This document shows positions 33,652 through 42,812 of a stretch of DNA of 53,572 nucleotides, piece by piece. A program made the translations under genes and the position numbers. Each line of letters opens with the position of its first letter. Position 1 is the stretch's first letter. This DNA is from Yinghuangia soli (GTDB lineage: Bacteria; Actinomycetota; Actinomycetes; Streptomycetales; Streptomycetaceae), in contig NZ_JAKFHA010000001.1 of the NCBI RefSeq assembly GCF_021502675.1, positions 245,378 through 298,949 on the forward strand, written 5' to 3'. The notes under the pieces were generated by a model. That model was not told the origin of the DNA. It searched no databases and saw only the letters and a list, made by a program, of their open reading frames with translations.

Positions 33652-35748
33652 TCAGCCGATTTCGAACGGAGCCGTGGTCCCGGTGAAGGACCCGCGGGGA
33701 GTGTTCCCGTGGTAGCTCAGGCGGTAGCGGCCGGGCGGGGCTTCGCCGGCGTCCCATTCGATGCGCACGGTGGCGTGCCGGCCCGGGCCGGCTGTGCGGC
33801 TTCGCAACGGGACGCGAGGGCGCACCTGTTCGTCTCCGGCCCGGTCGCGGGCCCAATGGAGCCTGGTGGACCAGTCGCCGTCGTCGGCGACGCGTACCCA
33901 CTTGCCGGGCTCGGTCTCGCGTTCGACGGTGAGGTACGTGCTGCCGCGCCGCAGGTCGATGCTGGGGTGGGCGGCCACGAACTCGGCGGCCACGACACGC
34001 CCGTTGCGGGCGAAGGACAGTTGGTCGCCGAACGACTTGCCGCGCGGCGGCACCACTTCGGCGGGCGGCTTCGCACCGCGGTTGTGGCGGCGTCCGGACA
34101 GGTCGGGCTCGGGCGTCCCGCTGCCGACGCCCACGCCGTCCCGCATCGCGGTGGCCAGTTCGGACGCGATCTGCTGGAGCGCGGGCAGTTGCCAGCGTCC
34201 GAAGAGGGTGCTGCCGCCCTCGTACATCTGCGCGTCGTACTCCTCGGGCGTGGTCGTGTAGTGCCCGTACGCGTTGCTGTACCCGGCCACCAGCACGTCG
34301 GAGACGTCCGCACCCACGACCGCGGCCACGGTGCGGCGCAGCCGCAGGCCCGCGGTGATGGTCACCTCGAACGGCAGGCCGATCAGATAGAGCGGGCCGA
34401 TGCGCAGCAACTGCACGGGCAGGCGCTGCTGGACGAGGGGGATCAGCTTGTTGACGAGCCCGCCCGGGAGGGCGATCGGCTTGGGCGCCTGGGCATCGCG
34501 GGCGCGGGCCGACAACGGGTAGACGACACGTTGCGACAGCGCGCCGAGGATGCGGTTCTGCTCGGCGTCGAAGCCCTTGAAGTGGGTCGGGCCGTCCGGG
34601 AGCGCGCCCGCGAACGACGTCGCCCCGCCGGCCGGGCCCGAGGTGCGGTGCGGGCGGCCGTCGCCGGTGAACTCCGGGCGCACGCGTACGTCGGCCATGT
34701 CGACGTACGTGATGCGGTGGTCGAGGACGAGGTCGAACGGGTCGGCGAGCGGGGCCTTCTCGGCGAGCGCGGCCGCGGCCTCGGATTGGCGGGTGCCGAT
34801 GATGCGGGTGTTCTCGAACATGTCGTCGGTCGGGCCGTGGCCCGCCTCGAGGTCGAGGTTGGGCGACATGTCGCCGGCGTTCGTCTGGGCGAAGGCGGCG
34901 ATGAAGTCGGCCGGTGCCCGGTCGAGGTAGTCGACGTCGGAGACCACGCGTTCCCAGTGGTAGCCCGCGTAGCCCTTGTTGTCCGCGCTGACCAGGCGGT
35001 TCTGGTTGGTCATGCTCGTGTTGTGCACGGCGAACCAGTTGAGCGCGCCGACGAGGCGGCCGTCGCGTTCGACGGTCAGCACCGTGGTCTGTGGATCGAC
35101 GGCGAGGGGGAAATGCGCGCGCTCGTCGGCCGGGTTGCGCTCGAACGCGCGCCGGGAGCGGTTGGCGCTGGCGTTCTCCAGCGTGCCGTGCGCGAGGCGC
35201 AGCGCGGCGGGGGCGAGGTCGGCGTGCGCGGCGAGGGCCGCCTCGACGATGCCGTCGACGATCGCGCCGAAGGTCTGCGGGCGGAAGCCGCCGGTGTTGC
35301 CGTTGTAGAGGGCGTGGTGCGCGTAGCCGCCGGGCCCGCAGTGGGTGTGCGTCGCGGTGAGCATGACGTTGGAGTCGGTGTAGCCGTCGGGCAGCCGCGG
35401 CAGCACGGCCTGGACGATGCTGCCGAACATCAGCGGCAGGTCGCAGACTACGACCATCAGGCGGCGGCCAGCGCTGTCTGCGAAGGCGAAGGCGCGGGCC
35501 CGCAGCCGCGTGTGCAGGCCGGCGCTCTGCTGGTACGCCATGCCGTAGCCGAGCATGCCGCACTCGGCGATCTCGCCGGTGATGTCCGCGATGCCGCGGC
35601 CGACGAGCCCGGCGGCTGCGGCGGTTCCGCTGCTTCCGCCCGGTCCGGAGGAATCCGCCGCCGAGGGATCCGCTGCCGAGGAACCTGCCCCCGGCGAGCC
35701 TGCTGCCGAAGCACCTACTGCTGAGGAATCCGCTGCTTCCGAGGCCAC
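33652..35748 (-). CDS. neutral/alkaline ceramidase-like protein without signal peptide
   Basis: A 698-aa protein of the neutral ceramidase family, which hydrolyses the N-acyl bond of ceramide. The fold starts at GRGIADITGEIAECGMLGYG. The zinc-site motif is TATHTHCGPGG with a later His in HNTS, and the catalytic-Ser region is QTNAGDMSPN. The C-terminal Ig-like domain (RYRLSYHGNTPRGSFTG) is complete. In place of a secretion signal the first 50 residues are a Ser/Ala/Gly/Asp/Pro low-complexity segment encoded by short repeats, so a cytosolic location, an unusual export route or a missed start is possible. GTG 35748 follows AGAGGAG; ATG 35829 is an alternative. Confidence 0.85.
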   Translation of the reverse strand: MASEAADSSAVGASAAGSPGAGSSAADPSAADSSGPGGSSGTAAAAGLVGRGIADITGEIAECGMLGYGMAYQQSAGLHTRLRARAFAFADSAGRRLMVVVCDLPLMFGSIVQAVLPRLPDGYTDSNVMLTATHTHCGPGGYAHHALYNGNTGGFRPQTFGAIVDGIVEAALAAHADLAPAALRLAHGTLENASANRSRRAFERNPADERAHFPLAVDPQTTVLTVERDGRLVGALNWFAVHNTSMTNQNRLVSADNKGYAGYHWERVVSDVDYLDRAPADFIAAFAQTNAGDMSPNLDLEAGHGPTDDMFENTRIIGTRQSEAAAALAEKAPLADPFDLVLDHRITYVDMADVRVRPEFTGDGRPHRTSGPAGGATSFAGALPDGPTHFKGFDAEQNRILGALSQRVVYPLSARARDAQAPKPIALPGGLVNKLIPLVQQRLPVQLLRIGPLYLIGLPFEVTITAGLRLRRTVAAVVGADVSDVLVAGYSNAYGHYTTTPEEYDAQMYEGGSTLFGRWQLPALQQIASELATAMRDGVGVGSGTPEPDLSGRRHNRGAKPPAEVVPPRGKSFGDQLSFARNGRVVAAEFVAAHPSIDLRRGSTYLTVERETEPGKWVRVADDGDWSTRLHWARDRAGDEQVRPRVPLRSRTAGPGRHATVRIEWDAGEAPPGRYRLSYHGNTPRGSFTGTTAPFEIG

Positions 35749-35884
35749 GGCCACTCCTCTGTCGTCGGCGCCTGCCTTGCTCCTCTGTCCCTTCCCATCG
35801 TGACCTACGAGGTCACCCGGGACTGACATCGGATCCGGTCGCAGGTCTTCGACGAGGTGCCGGTCCGGTCCTGCCGGGTGCGGC

Positions 35885-36523
35885 TCAGTCCTTGCGGCCG
35901 GTGACGGCGACGGTCACACCGAGGCCGATCATGGCCAGGCCACCGGTGCCGCCCACTGCCGAGAGCCGTTGCGGGGAGTCGGCGAACCAGCCGCGCGCGG
36001 TTGCTGCGGCCAGCCCCCACACGCTGTCGCAGGCCAGGGCGATGACGTTGAAGATCACGCCGAGCACGAGCATCTGGACGGCGACGTGGCCCGCGCCGCG
36101 GTCCACGAACTGCGGCAGGACCGCGGCGAAGAACACCATCGTCTTGGGGTTCGCGACGCCGACCGCGAAGCCTTCCCACATCGTGCGGGCCGTGCCCTGC
36201 GAAGGCGCTTCGCCCTCGAACGCGGCCCGGAGCGCGCCGCGTTGCCGGAAGGCCTTGACGCCCAGGTAGACCAGGTAGGCGGCGCCGACCAGCTTGAGTG
36301 CGGTGAAGACGATCACCGAGCGTTCCACGATCGACCCGATACCGAGGGCGACCGCCACGACCAGCGTGTACGCGCCGAGAGTGTTGCCCACGACGGTCGT
36401 GAGCGCGGCCCGGCGTCCCTGGGCCAGCGCGCGTCCGACCACGAACAGGACGCTCGGTCCCGGGATGATGATCAGGACGAACGACATCGCCGCGAACGCG
36501 AGCATTTGTTCCGTGGAGACCAT
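35885..36523 (-). CDS. LysE/RhtB family exporter
   Basis: A 212-aa membrane protein with about six TM helices. The signature is at the N terminus (IIIPGPSVLFVVGRALAQGRRAALTTVVGNTLGAYT) and after TM3 (YLVYLGVKAFR), with PKTMVFFAAVLPQF in the middle. The family exports amino acids or their derivatives such as homoserine or lysine. The substrate cannot be told from sequence. ATG 36523 is the start with only weak Shine-Dalgarno support. It follows the zinc-ribbon gene (75-bp gap) on the same strand. Confidence 0.9.
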   Translation of the reverse strand: MVSTEQMLAFAAMSFVLIIIPGPSVLFVVGRALAQGRRAALTTVVGNTLGAYTLVVAVALGIGSIVERSVIVFTALKLVGAAYLVYLGVKAFRQRGALRAAFEGEAPSQGTARTMWEGFAVGVANPKTMVFFAAVLPQFVDRGAGHVAVQMLVLGVIFNVIALACDSVWGLAAATARGWFADSPQRLSAVGGTGGLAMIGLGVTVAVTGRKD

Positions 36524-36598
36524 GCAGCCATCGGACCACAGGGGCAGCGAGACCGGTATCGAATTTGCCGCCGGGATCCGCGGGGGGCGCGGGGGGCG

Positions 36599-37714
36599 CT
36601 ACGCCTCGTCCGCCCCGTGCGCGATCCCGGGCAGATGCGCGGTGACGTAGCCCGGCAGGTGCGCGGACGGCTGGGTCGGGCGCTCGTCCGCCGTGTACCC
36701 GTCGTCCGCCAGCATGCCGGTGGCGGCGAGGACGGCCCCGATGCGGCGCACCGCGCCCGGCCGACCGGTCACCGCGATCTGCACGGCTTGCCGGTGCCGT
36801 GCGAGGTTCTGGTGGTGGCGGACGCGGCGCGCCTCGTCGGGCGGTGGCGTGGCGGCGATCTGCCGCATCAGGTCGAGGAGGACGAGGGCGTCGGTCGGTT
36901 CGGCGGGCGTCACGAGCCGGCAGGACACCGGGTCGACGTCGCAGCGCCACTTCGCGACGAATGCGCCCAGGACGCCGCCGTCCAGTGCGCCGTGCCCGCC
37001 CCGGAGGTCCAGGCCGAAGTCCACGCCGAGATGCTGACCGGCCCGGTGAACGGCACCCATGCTGAGCGTCGACCAGAACGCGAGGCGGCGTCCGGCGAAC
37101 GCCGAGCGCATCAGCGCTGCGGCCTCGTCCGCCGGAAGCGCTTCCGGCAGAATCGCCTCGTCCGGGCCCTCCGCGGGCGACGGCGGGACAAGCCAGGTGC
37201 ACACTTTCAGCAGCATCTGCCCCGAACCGTCGACCGCTTCGAGGTAGGCCGCCACCGGCACGGAACGCCCCGAGCCCCGTCCTGGCCCCAGTCCGGGCCG
37301 GCCCGGATCGCTCATGACCAGGCGTACGGCGACGACGGCCAGGCGCGGATCGGCCAGTCGGCCCCGCACGTCCCCGATGACCCAGCCGCGCATCGCCTGA
37401 GCGTCGCGCTGCGCTTGCAGGATCGAGGCGATCTGCCGACAGGCGCGGCACTGCGGGCGGTTGTCGGACCACTGGCAGCGCTGCTCGGTGATGGCACCGC
37501 AGTCGCCGCACAGGAACACCGACGGACGGCTGTTCCGCAGCGCATAGAGGGGCACGTACGACTCGTGGCCGCCGACCCGCCGGAGCAGGGCGACAGCGTC
37601 GCCGCCCGGCTCGCGCGGCTCCGGCAGGGCGGCCAACTCCGCCTCGGTCAGCAGCCCTTCGGGTACCTCGTCGGCGTCGTGGACGGGCAGTGGTTCGTCG
37701 TCGTGCCGGCCCAT
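36599..37714 (-). CDS. hypothetical zinc-ribbon protein
   Basis: I do not recognise this 371-aa protein with certainty. Four cysteines in FLCGDCGAITEQRCQWSDNRPQCRACRQI (about residues 71-99) make a zinc ribbon. The following 270 residues contain strands and helices such as VPVAAYLEAVDGSGQMLLKVCTWLV and GGVLGAFVAKWRCDVDPVSC then ALVLLDLMRQIA. These recall the layout of an exonuclease-like RNase H fold, but the acidic DEDD residues are not evident, so catalytic activity is unsupported. ATG 37714 follows GGAAAGGCGG. Confidence 0.6.
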   Translation of the reverse strand: MGRHDDEPLPVHDADEVPEGLLTEAELAALPEPREPGGDAVALLRRVGGHESYVPLYALRNSRPSVFLCGDCGAITEQRCQWSDNRPQCRACRQIASILQAQRDAQAMRGWVIGDVRGRLADPRLAVVAVRLVMSDPGRPGLGPGRGSGRSVPVAAYLEAVDGSGQMLLKVCTWLVPPSPAEGPDEAILPEALPADEAAALMRSAFAGRRLAFWSTLSMGAVHRAGQHLGVDFGLDLRGGHGALDGGVLGAFVAKWRCDVDPVSCRLVTPAEPTDALVLLDLMRQIAATPPPDEARRVRHHQNLARHRQAVQIAVTGRPGAVRRIGAVLAATGMLADDGYTADERPTQPSAHLPGYVTAHLPGIAHGADEA

Positions 37715-37883
37715 GATCCGCCTTTCCGTCCCTCGATGTCTGCCGCCGCGGGCCCGCCTGTGGACAGAGGCCGGCCTGTGGACGACCGCTTTGCGGGGAC
37801 CCCGGGGTGCTCGGCGATCCTGGCGTTCCGAGCTTGTACCGCCCGAGACCGGAAGGCAGGGCAGAACCGCCATGACCGCCTTT

Positions 37884-37937
37884 GCCAGCACCCCCGCAGT
37901 TGCCAGCGCCTCCGCAGTTGCCAGCACCTCCGCAGTT
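37884..37937. repeat. three 18-bp tandem repeats
   Basis: Units GCCAGCACCCCCGCAGTT, GCCAGCGCCTCCGCAGTT and GCCAGCACCTCCGCAGTT are contiguous with one or two differences. They would encode repeated ASTPAV-type residues if translated. Confidence 0.88.
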
Positions 37938-38011
37938 GACGACGCGACCGCCTTCGGCGCTGCGGCCGTCATGCGACGACACTCACCCGCCAGGCTGCGC
38001 GGCCGCGGATT

Positions 38012-38049
38012 CCGCTCGCCGCCGCCCGGTGCGGGGCGGCGGCGGGCGG
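38012..38049. terminator. terminator of the DinB-family gene
   Basis: A 16-bp stem (CCGCTCGCCGCCGCCC at 38012-38027 with GGGCGGCGGCGGGCGG at 38034-38049, one T-G pair) and 6-nt loop lie 39 bp downstream of the minus-strand stop at 38088. Confidence 0.75.
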
Positions 38050-38087
38050 AAGGCCTCGCTCCGTCAGGCCGTGCTGCCGGGCATCGG

Positions 38088-38681
38088 TCAGGCGCTCGGC
38101 GGCGTCCACTTCGGGTCGCGGCCGGTGAAGGCGAGGAGCTTCTCGGCGGGCGAGGCGTTGTCCGGGACCTCGACCACCGGGCCGTACTTGCCGAAGCTCT
38201 GGCGGATGAACTCCACGATGCGCGCCGAGATCTCCTCCAGGCCGACGGCGAGTTCGTCGGACAGCGGCAGGTCCTGGCCGGTCGCGACGGCGATGTCCCA
38301 CGCGTGGATCGCGGCGTCCAAGGCGGCCGCGGCGGTGCCGAGGTTCGCCGGCATCGGGCCCATCGGGGTGGGCACGCTCTCCGCGTCCCGCCCGGATTCC
38401 CAGGCCGCGGTGGCGGCGGCGAAGACCGCGTCGAGTTCGGCCACGTGGTCGGCGGCGAGGGCGTCCTCGGGCGAGAAGGGGTCGCTGGTCGGCGTGCTGG
38501 CCGGGTCGATCTGCATGACCAGGGCCTGCTGGTCGAGCCGGGCGTGGTTGAGGACCTGGCGTACCGTCCATTCGGTGCACGGCGTCGGGTCGCCCCACGC
38601 GTCCGGTGCCACGCCGGCCACTGCCGTCCGCAGGTAGCTGTGCGCGTCGGCGAGGAGCTTGAAGCCGTCGGCAGAGGTCAT
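38088..38681 (-). CDS. TIGR03086 DinB-like metal-binding protein
   Basis: A 197-aa protein of the mycothiol-dependent maleylpyruvate isomerase-like (DinB) group. The N-terminal WTVRQVLNHARLDQ with the PCTEWTV turn and the helix AALDAAIHAWDIAVATGQDL supply the metal-ligand His residues usual for the family (His in LNHA and in HAWD). The C-terminal region ending LLAFTGRDPKWTPPSA is the typical TIGR03086 tail. The reaction is unknown; a mycothiol- or thiol-dependent transferase is typical of the fold. Single gene, 84 bp from the Mrr-TerD gene. Confidence 0.9.
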   Translation of the reverse strand: MTSADGFKLLADAHSYLRTAVAGVAPDAWGDPTPCTEWTVRQVLNHARLDQQALVMQIDPASTPTSDPFSPEDALAADHVAELDAVFAAATAAWESGRDAESVPTPMGPMPANLGTAAAALDAAIHAWDIAVATGQDLPLSDELAVGLEEISARIVEFIRQSFGKYGPVVEVPDNASPAEKLLAFTGRDPKWTPPSA

Positions 38682-38765
38682 ATCGGTCCTTCTTCCTGTG
38701 CGAGTAGGTGGTGCAGTACCCGGAGTACGCCTGTGCCCCCTCCCACCGTTGCCCCGGCGGGCGGG

Positions 38766-41156
38766 TCAGTGCACCGCGATGCCGAAGTCGGTCAGCAGCG
38801 GCTCCAGACCGCCCGGGTAGCCCCGGCCGCCCAGCACGAATTTCCAGTCGCCGTTCGACCGGCGCCGGAAGGATCCGAGCACCAGGGCGGTCTCGCCGGG
38901 ACGGCCGTCCGAGACGTCGATGCTGTCGAGTGCCTCGCCGCCGGGCCGGTCGGAGAGCCGGATCGCCGCGTCGGTGAAGCCGGACAGGTCGGCGCGCGGG
39001 TCCACGGCCGGGTCGACCGCGGCCACCAGCACCAGGCGGTCCGCCCGCGCGGGCAGCGCGTCGAACGCCAGCCGCAGTGCGGCCTTGTCGGTGCCGGTGG
39101 GCGTCACGGTGCGCACCGAGCCGTCGGGGGTCTGCTCGTTGTTGTAGAAGACGAAGTAGTCGTCGCTCAGGACGCGGTCGCCCGCGCAGACCAGCGCGCA
39201 CACGTCGATGGCGACCCGTCCGGTCCAGGTCATGCCCAGGATCAGTGCGTCCTCGGAGGCGTTCGCGCGGGCCGGAGCCGCAGCGGCAGCGGCTCGCCCG
39301 GAACTCCCGGAACTCCTGGATCGCCCGGATCCGGCGGACGACCGGGAGCCCGTGGCCGGCAGGGTGCCGGGCGGAGTGGCGGCCGTCCCCGCCGAGCGGC
39401 TTGCGCTCGTACGCCGGCCGCTGCCCCCGGCGGAGGTGCGGGCCGCCGGTATCGTCCCGTCAGGAGTACGCGTCCCGGACCTGCTGCCGGCCCTGCTCCC
39501 GGCCGCGTTCCCGGCCCCGCTTCCGCTTCCGGCCGCGGAGCCGGCGCTGCCCGTACCGCCCGCGGCACCGCCGCTGCCGCTGCCGTCCAGGCGACCCCGC
39601 AGGCCGCAGTCGCGCAGCAGTTGGACCAGTTCCTCACCGTTGATCAGGGTCAGCGGCTTGTCGCGGACGAAGGTGTACGACGACGGCCCGAACCCGGACG
39701 TCGCCACCAGCACGCCCTTGTTCGCCCCGACCGCGTGCACGGTCCCGAACAGGTCGCGCACCGCGGTCGGCGGGACCGTGTTCCGGTACCGCTTCACCTG
39801 CACGATGATCTTCCCGCCGCTGAGCGGGTCCGGGTCCATCGCCTCGACGTCCACACCGCCGTCCCCGGACCGCTGCGTGGTGACCGCCTGCAGCCCGCGA
39901 GCCTGGAACAGGGCGGCGACCAGGCCCTCGAAGGCGATCGGGTCCATCTCCAGCAGGTTCGGGTCGTCATCGTCGTCGCCATGGGCGACCACCGCGACGC
40001 CGCCGCCCACTTCGTCCGGACGCCGGGTCGGCGGCACCGCGGCCCGCTGGTCGGGCCGCGGCGACACGCTGCCGCGCAGCGCCTCGCCGATGCACTCCAC
40101 CGCGCTGACCATGGCGAGGTCGAGCGCCGTGAAGTCGCGCTTGGCGACCCGCGCCGACACCAGCACGATGCGGGCCCGCCGCCCGGTCGCCGGGTCGCGG
40201 TCGTCGACGTAGCCGTTGACGGCCACCGACTCGACCAGGCCGAACTCGTCGGCGCCGAACACCTCCCGGATCACCAGCAGGACGCACTGGGCCAGCACGT
40301 CGCGGTAGAGCGTCCGGCGCGCGGTGGCCGACCGCGCGGTCTCCTTCTCGGTATCGGACGCCGCGACGTAGCGCACCGACTTGGTCTCCGGCACAACGTC
40401 GAGTCCGGGCAACTGCCAGTCCAGGACCAGTTCGCGCGTACCGCGGTCGTAGGCCGCCTCGACACCGCGCGGGAACTCGTTCGGCCAGGCGTTCGAGGCG
40501 TACAGCGCGGCCGAGAAGTACTGGACGACGGCCTCGGCGTCCCCACGTCCGACCGTCTGGCCGATGGTGCGCACGTGCGCGTTGTGCTGGCGCGCCTCGG
40601 CGACCGTGGTCGCCGCCCACTGCAGGTACTGCTGGTGGTAGGCCTCCAGTTGGCGTACCCGCTGGGCCTCCGCGTCGCGCGCCGCGTACCAGTCGCGTTC
40701 GAAGCGGGCGCGCGCTTCCTGCTGCGCCTGCGCGTTCGGGCCCATGCCCCATCCGGCCGAAGCGGGCCGGTAGTCGGCCTCGTTCGGGAACACCACCGGG
40801 ATGCCGAGATGCCCCGGGTCGAACGGCTGCACCTGCTCCGAACGGAGCATCGTCCCGCTGCGGAACGCCGGCCTGCGGCACCCCGCGGCAAGCAGCCCGG
40901 TCAGCAGGTCGACCTGGGCGTCGATCTCCTCGGTGCGCTGCCGCGCCTCCGCCTCCCGGCGCTGCCGGTACGCGGTCTGCTGTTCGCGCTGGGTGCGTGC
41001 CGCGGCCTGCTCCGCGGCGCGTTGGCGGCGTTCGGCGTCTCTTTGCCGGCGCTCGGCCTCGCGCCGCTGCGCGTCCAGGCGGCGTTGCTCCTGCCGCTGC
41101 GATTCGGCCCAACCCCCGGCCCATCCGCCGACCGCACCGTCACCGCGCCAAGCCAT
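38766..41156 (-). CDS. coiled-coil/Mrr-like nuclease/TerD fusion protein
   Basis: A 796-aa modular protein. Residues 15-75 are a Gln/Arg/Glu-rich coiled coil. About 80-395 is an unassigned domain. About 400-510 is an Mrr-like restriction-endonuclease domain: AFEGLVAALFQARG, QRSGDGGVDVEA, then IIVQVKRYR (D and Q-x-K of the PD-(D/E)XK site) and KGVLVATSGFGPSSYTF. A long Ser/Gly/Ala/Arg linker follows, and about 635-796 is a TerD domain (GMTWTGRVAIDVCALVC, DDYFVFYNNEQTPDGSV, DRLVLVAAVDP). Linking a nuclease to a TerD stress domain fits the Ter-type phage/stress systems. ATG 41156 follows GGGGGAGG; a TTG 21 bp upstream is the other option. Confidence 0.82.
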   Translation of the reverse strand: MAWRGDGAVGGWAGGWAESQRQEQRRLDAQRREAERRQRDAERRQRAAEQAAARTQREQQTAYRQRREAEARQRTEEIDAQVDLLTGLLAAGCRRPAFRSGTMLRSEQVQPFDPGHLGIPVVFPNEADYRPASAGWGMGPNAQAQQEARARFERDWYAARDAEAQRVRQLEAYHQQYLQWAATTVAEARQHNAHVRTIGQTVGRGDAEAVVQYFSAALYASNAWPNEFPRGVEAAYDRGTRELVLDWQLPGLDVVPETKSVRYVAASDTEKETARSATARRTLYRDVLAQCVLLVIREVFGADEFGLVESVAVNGYVDDRDPATGRRARIVLVSARVAKRDFTALDLAMVSAVECIGEALRGSVSPRPDQRAAVPPTRRPDEVGGGVAVVAHGDDDDDPNLLEMDPIAFEGLVAALFQARGLQAVTTQRSGDGGVDVEAMDPDPLSGGKIIVQVKRYRNTVPPTAVRDLFGTVHAVGANKGVLVATSGFGPSSYTFVRDKPLTLINGEELVQLLRDCGLRGRLDGSGSGGAAGGTGSAGSAAGSGSGAGNAAGSRAGSRSGTRTPDGTIPAARTSAGGSGRRTSASRSAGTAATPPGTLPATGSRSSAGSGRSRSSGSSGRAAAAAAPARANASEDALILGMTWTGRVAIDVCALVCAGDRVLSDDYFVFYNNEQTPDGSVRTVTPTGTDKAALRLAFDALPARADRLVLVAAVDPAVDPRADLSGFTDAAIRLSDRPGGEALDSIDVSDGRPGETALVLGSFRRRSNGDWKFVLGGRGYPGGLEPLLTDFGIAVH

Positions 41157-41240
41157 AGCGAAGCCGTCCTCCCCCAACCGTCCCCGGCCGTAACGGCCGT
41201 TCCCGCCGCAGCCGTCCGGGAAAGCGACCGTAAAAGGACG

Positions 41241-41246
41241 ACTCTA
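41241..41246 (-). promoter_or_regulatory. -10 element of the Mrr-TerD gene
   Basis: TAGAGT on the minus strand, 85 bp upstream of the start, is the best -10 in the 147-bp gap; the -35 is weak. A GGCCG-TTA-CGGCC-type inverted repeat near 41188-41203 lies in the leader. Confidence 0.45.
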
Positions 41247-41303
41247 GTCCGCTTGTACGGGTCGCCATGCCGGGAACGGGACCGGGCGCCGAAGCCGGTC
41301 CGG

Positions 41304-42602
41304 CTACCTCGGATCCGGTCCGCCCGCCTGGCCGCCGGCACTCGGCGGATGCGCGGGGTTCTCGGCCGAGGACCGCACCAAAGCCAGCAACAGCGCGTCG
41401 TCGGTGAACGGAATCGGCCCGACGTGCCGCTGCAGATCGTCGCCCAGGCGTTCGACCGCGGACAGCGGATCGGCCTCCGTCCCCCGGCCCTGGTCCGCCG
41501 CCTCCGCACCTGCGCCTGCGCGTACTCCCGCGGACATGCTCGCCCCGCCGCCTGCCAAGGCACGCGCCCCGTCCTGCCGTCCGCCGAGCAGCTCGGTGAT
41601 CCGCTCCACGAGCGGGTAGGAGCCGCCCAGCACATCCCTCGCGTCCGACACCCCGTCGGTCATGAGCAGCAGCAAATCACCCTCCCCGAAAGGCACCTTC
41701 CAGGCCCGCTGCTCGTGCGGATCGAGTTCGCCCAGGCCCAGCGGCACGCCCGGCTCCGGCGGTTCGAGGACCTGCACCGTGCCGTCGGCCCGGATCACCA
41801 CCGGCTGCTCGTGGCCGCGATGCACCAGGACCACGTGCTCCGGGCGCACCTCGACCAGCAGCGCCGTGACGAACTGGTCTTCGGGTGCATTGCGGGCCAG
41901 GCTCACCTCGATCCGATGGGCCACGGTGTCGAGTTCGGGTTCGTCGTACGCCGCCTCCCGGAACGCACCGAGGGTGATCGCCGCGGTCCGCACCGCGCCG
42001 AGGCCCTTGCCCAGCACGTCGCCGACGATCATCCGCATGCCGTAGGGCGTGTCCAGCCCCAGATACAGGTCGCCGCCCAGTTCGGCCTGGTCGGCCACCG
42101 CGAAGTAGCGCACCGCGATCCGCACGCCGCCGAGTTCCTCGGGCGGCGGCAGCAGGATCGCGCGCTGCGCGGCGACCGCGACCTGGGACAGCGCGACGAG
42201 GTCCCGCTCGTGCCGGATCCGGGCCGACGACAGGTACATGCTCAAGCCGGTGGCCAGGACGTACATCCAGGTGCTGACGGTGAACAGGTCGTCGTAGGCC
42301 GGCGCGAGATAGCCGTCCGACTTGGCCAGCATGTACCGCAGCGGCAGCGACGCGCAGCCGATGCCGAGGATCGCGAGCGGCGGCGCGGTGGCCGCGGCAA
42401 GCGTCGGGGCGAGGAGCAGGAACGGGTAGAACACGGTCCCGGGCCCGGTGGCCAGGTCCACGACCGTGACCACGATCAGGATGGCCACGGGCAGCCCGAC
42501 CTGGCGCAGCGGCGACCTCGTCGCGGCTGCGGCGTACTTCAGGGGTCCCAGGTTCTTCTTCGTCACGTCCATGTCCGTAGTGCCGGATCTTGTTCCGTCC
42601 AT
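41304..42602 (-). CDS. SpoIIE/PP2C-type phosphatase with membrane domain
   Basis: A 432-aa protein. The N-terminal 130 residues contain four hydrophobic segments (VGLPVAILIVVTVVDLA, FYPFLLLAPTLAAATA, LAILGIGCASLPLRYM, TWMYVLATGLSMYL). The C-terminal half is a PP2C-like phosphatase with metal Asp residues in LGGDLYLG, VGDVLGKGLGA and LLMTDGVSDARDV and a late DDALLLAL. Such proteins dephosphorylate anti-sigma-factor antagonists. ATG 42602 is the most likely start, but no Shine-Dalgarno is visible and an upstream reading is possible. It lies upstream of the Mrr-TerD gene on the same strand and is divergent from ridA. Confidence 0.82.
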   Translation of the reverse strand: MDGTRSGTTDMDVTKKNLGPLKYAAAATRSPLRQVGLPVAILIVVTVVDLATGPGTVFYPFLLLAPTLAAATAPPLAILGIGCASLPLRYMLAKSDGYLAPAYDDLFTVSTWMYVLATGLSMYLSSARIRHERDLVALSQVAVAAQRAILLPPPEELGGVRIAVRYFAVADQAELGGDLYLGLDTPYGMRMIVGDVLGKGLGAVRTAAITLGAFREAAYDEPELDTVAHRIEVSLARNAPEDQFVTALLVEVRPEHVVLVHRGHEQPVVIRADGTVQVLEPPEPGVPLGLGELDPHEQRAWKVPFGEGDLLLLMTDGVSDARDVLGGSYPLVERITELLGGRQDGARALAGGGASMSAGVRAGAGAEAADQGRGTEADPLSAVERLGDDLQRHVGPIPFTDDALLLALVRSSAENPAHPPSAGGQAGGPDPR

Positions 42603-42812
42603 GGTCGCCAAGAACCCGCGGCGCACGTGGCTGCGCAGCGCCCGCCGAACAGGTGATGACCGCCGCGTTGACCGACGATCTTCCCGCTCGCTTGAATGGC
42701 GCCGCACCTGTGCCGGCCGCGCGGCCCGGATCCGCGGCAGCAGGCGCGGCAACAATCAGGCAGCCCTATTCGCAACTCGCGCGTGTGCGCGTGTACGTCC
42801 AGAGGACTCCGC

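Larger units (their letters stand above)
37715..38087. other. gap with 18-bp repeats and a terminator
   Basis: A 373-bp region without a confident gene. An ATG at 37872 opens a frame through the repeats below, but it has no good Shine-Dalgarno and runs as antisense into real genes. The terminator of the gene ending at 38088 lies at 38012-38049. Confidence 0.5.

Noticed and set aside
37884-37937. Repeats as a CRISPR array
   Set aside because: Units are 18 bp and contiguous without spacers; they are ordinary tandem repeats.
37713-42656. 1647-aa plus-strand open frame
   Set aside because: It runs antisense to the DinB, Mrr-TerD and SpoIIE genes, all of which have recognisable domains. Its protein is Arg/Gly/Pro-rich shadow sequence.
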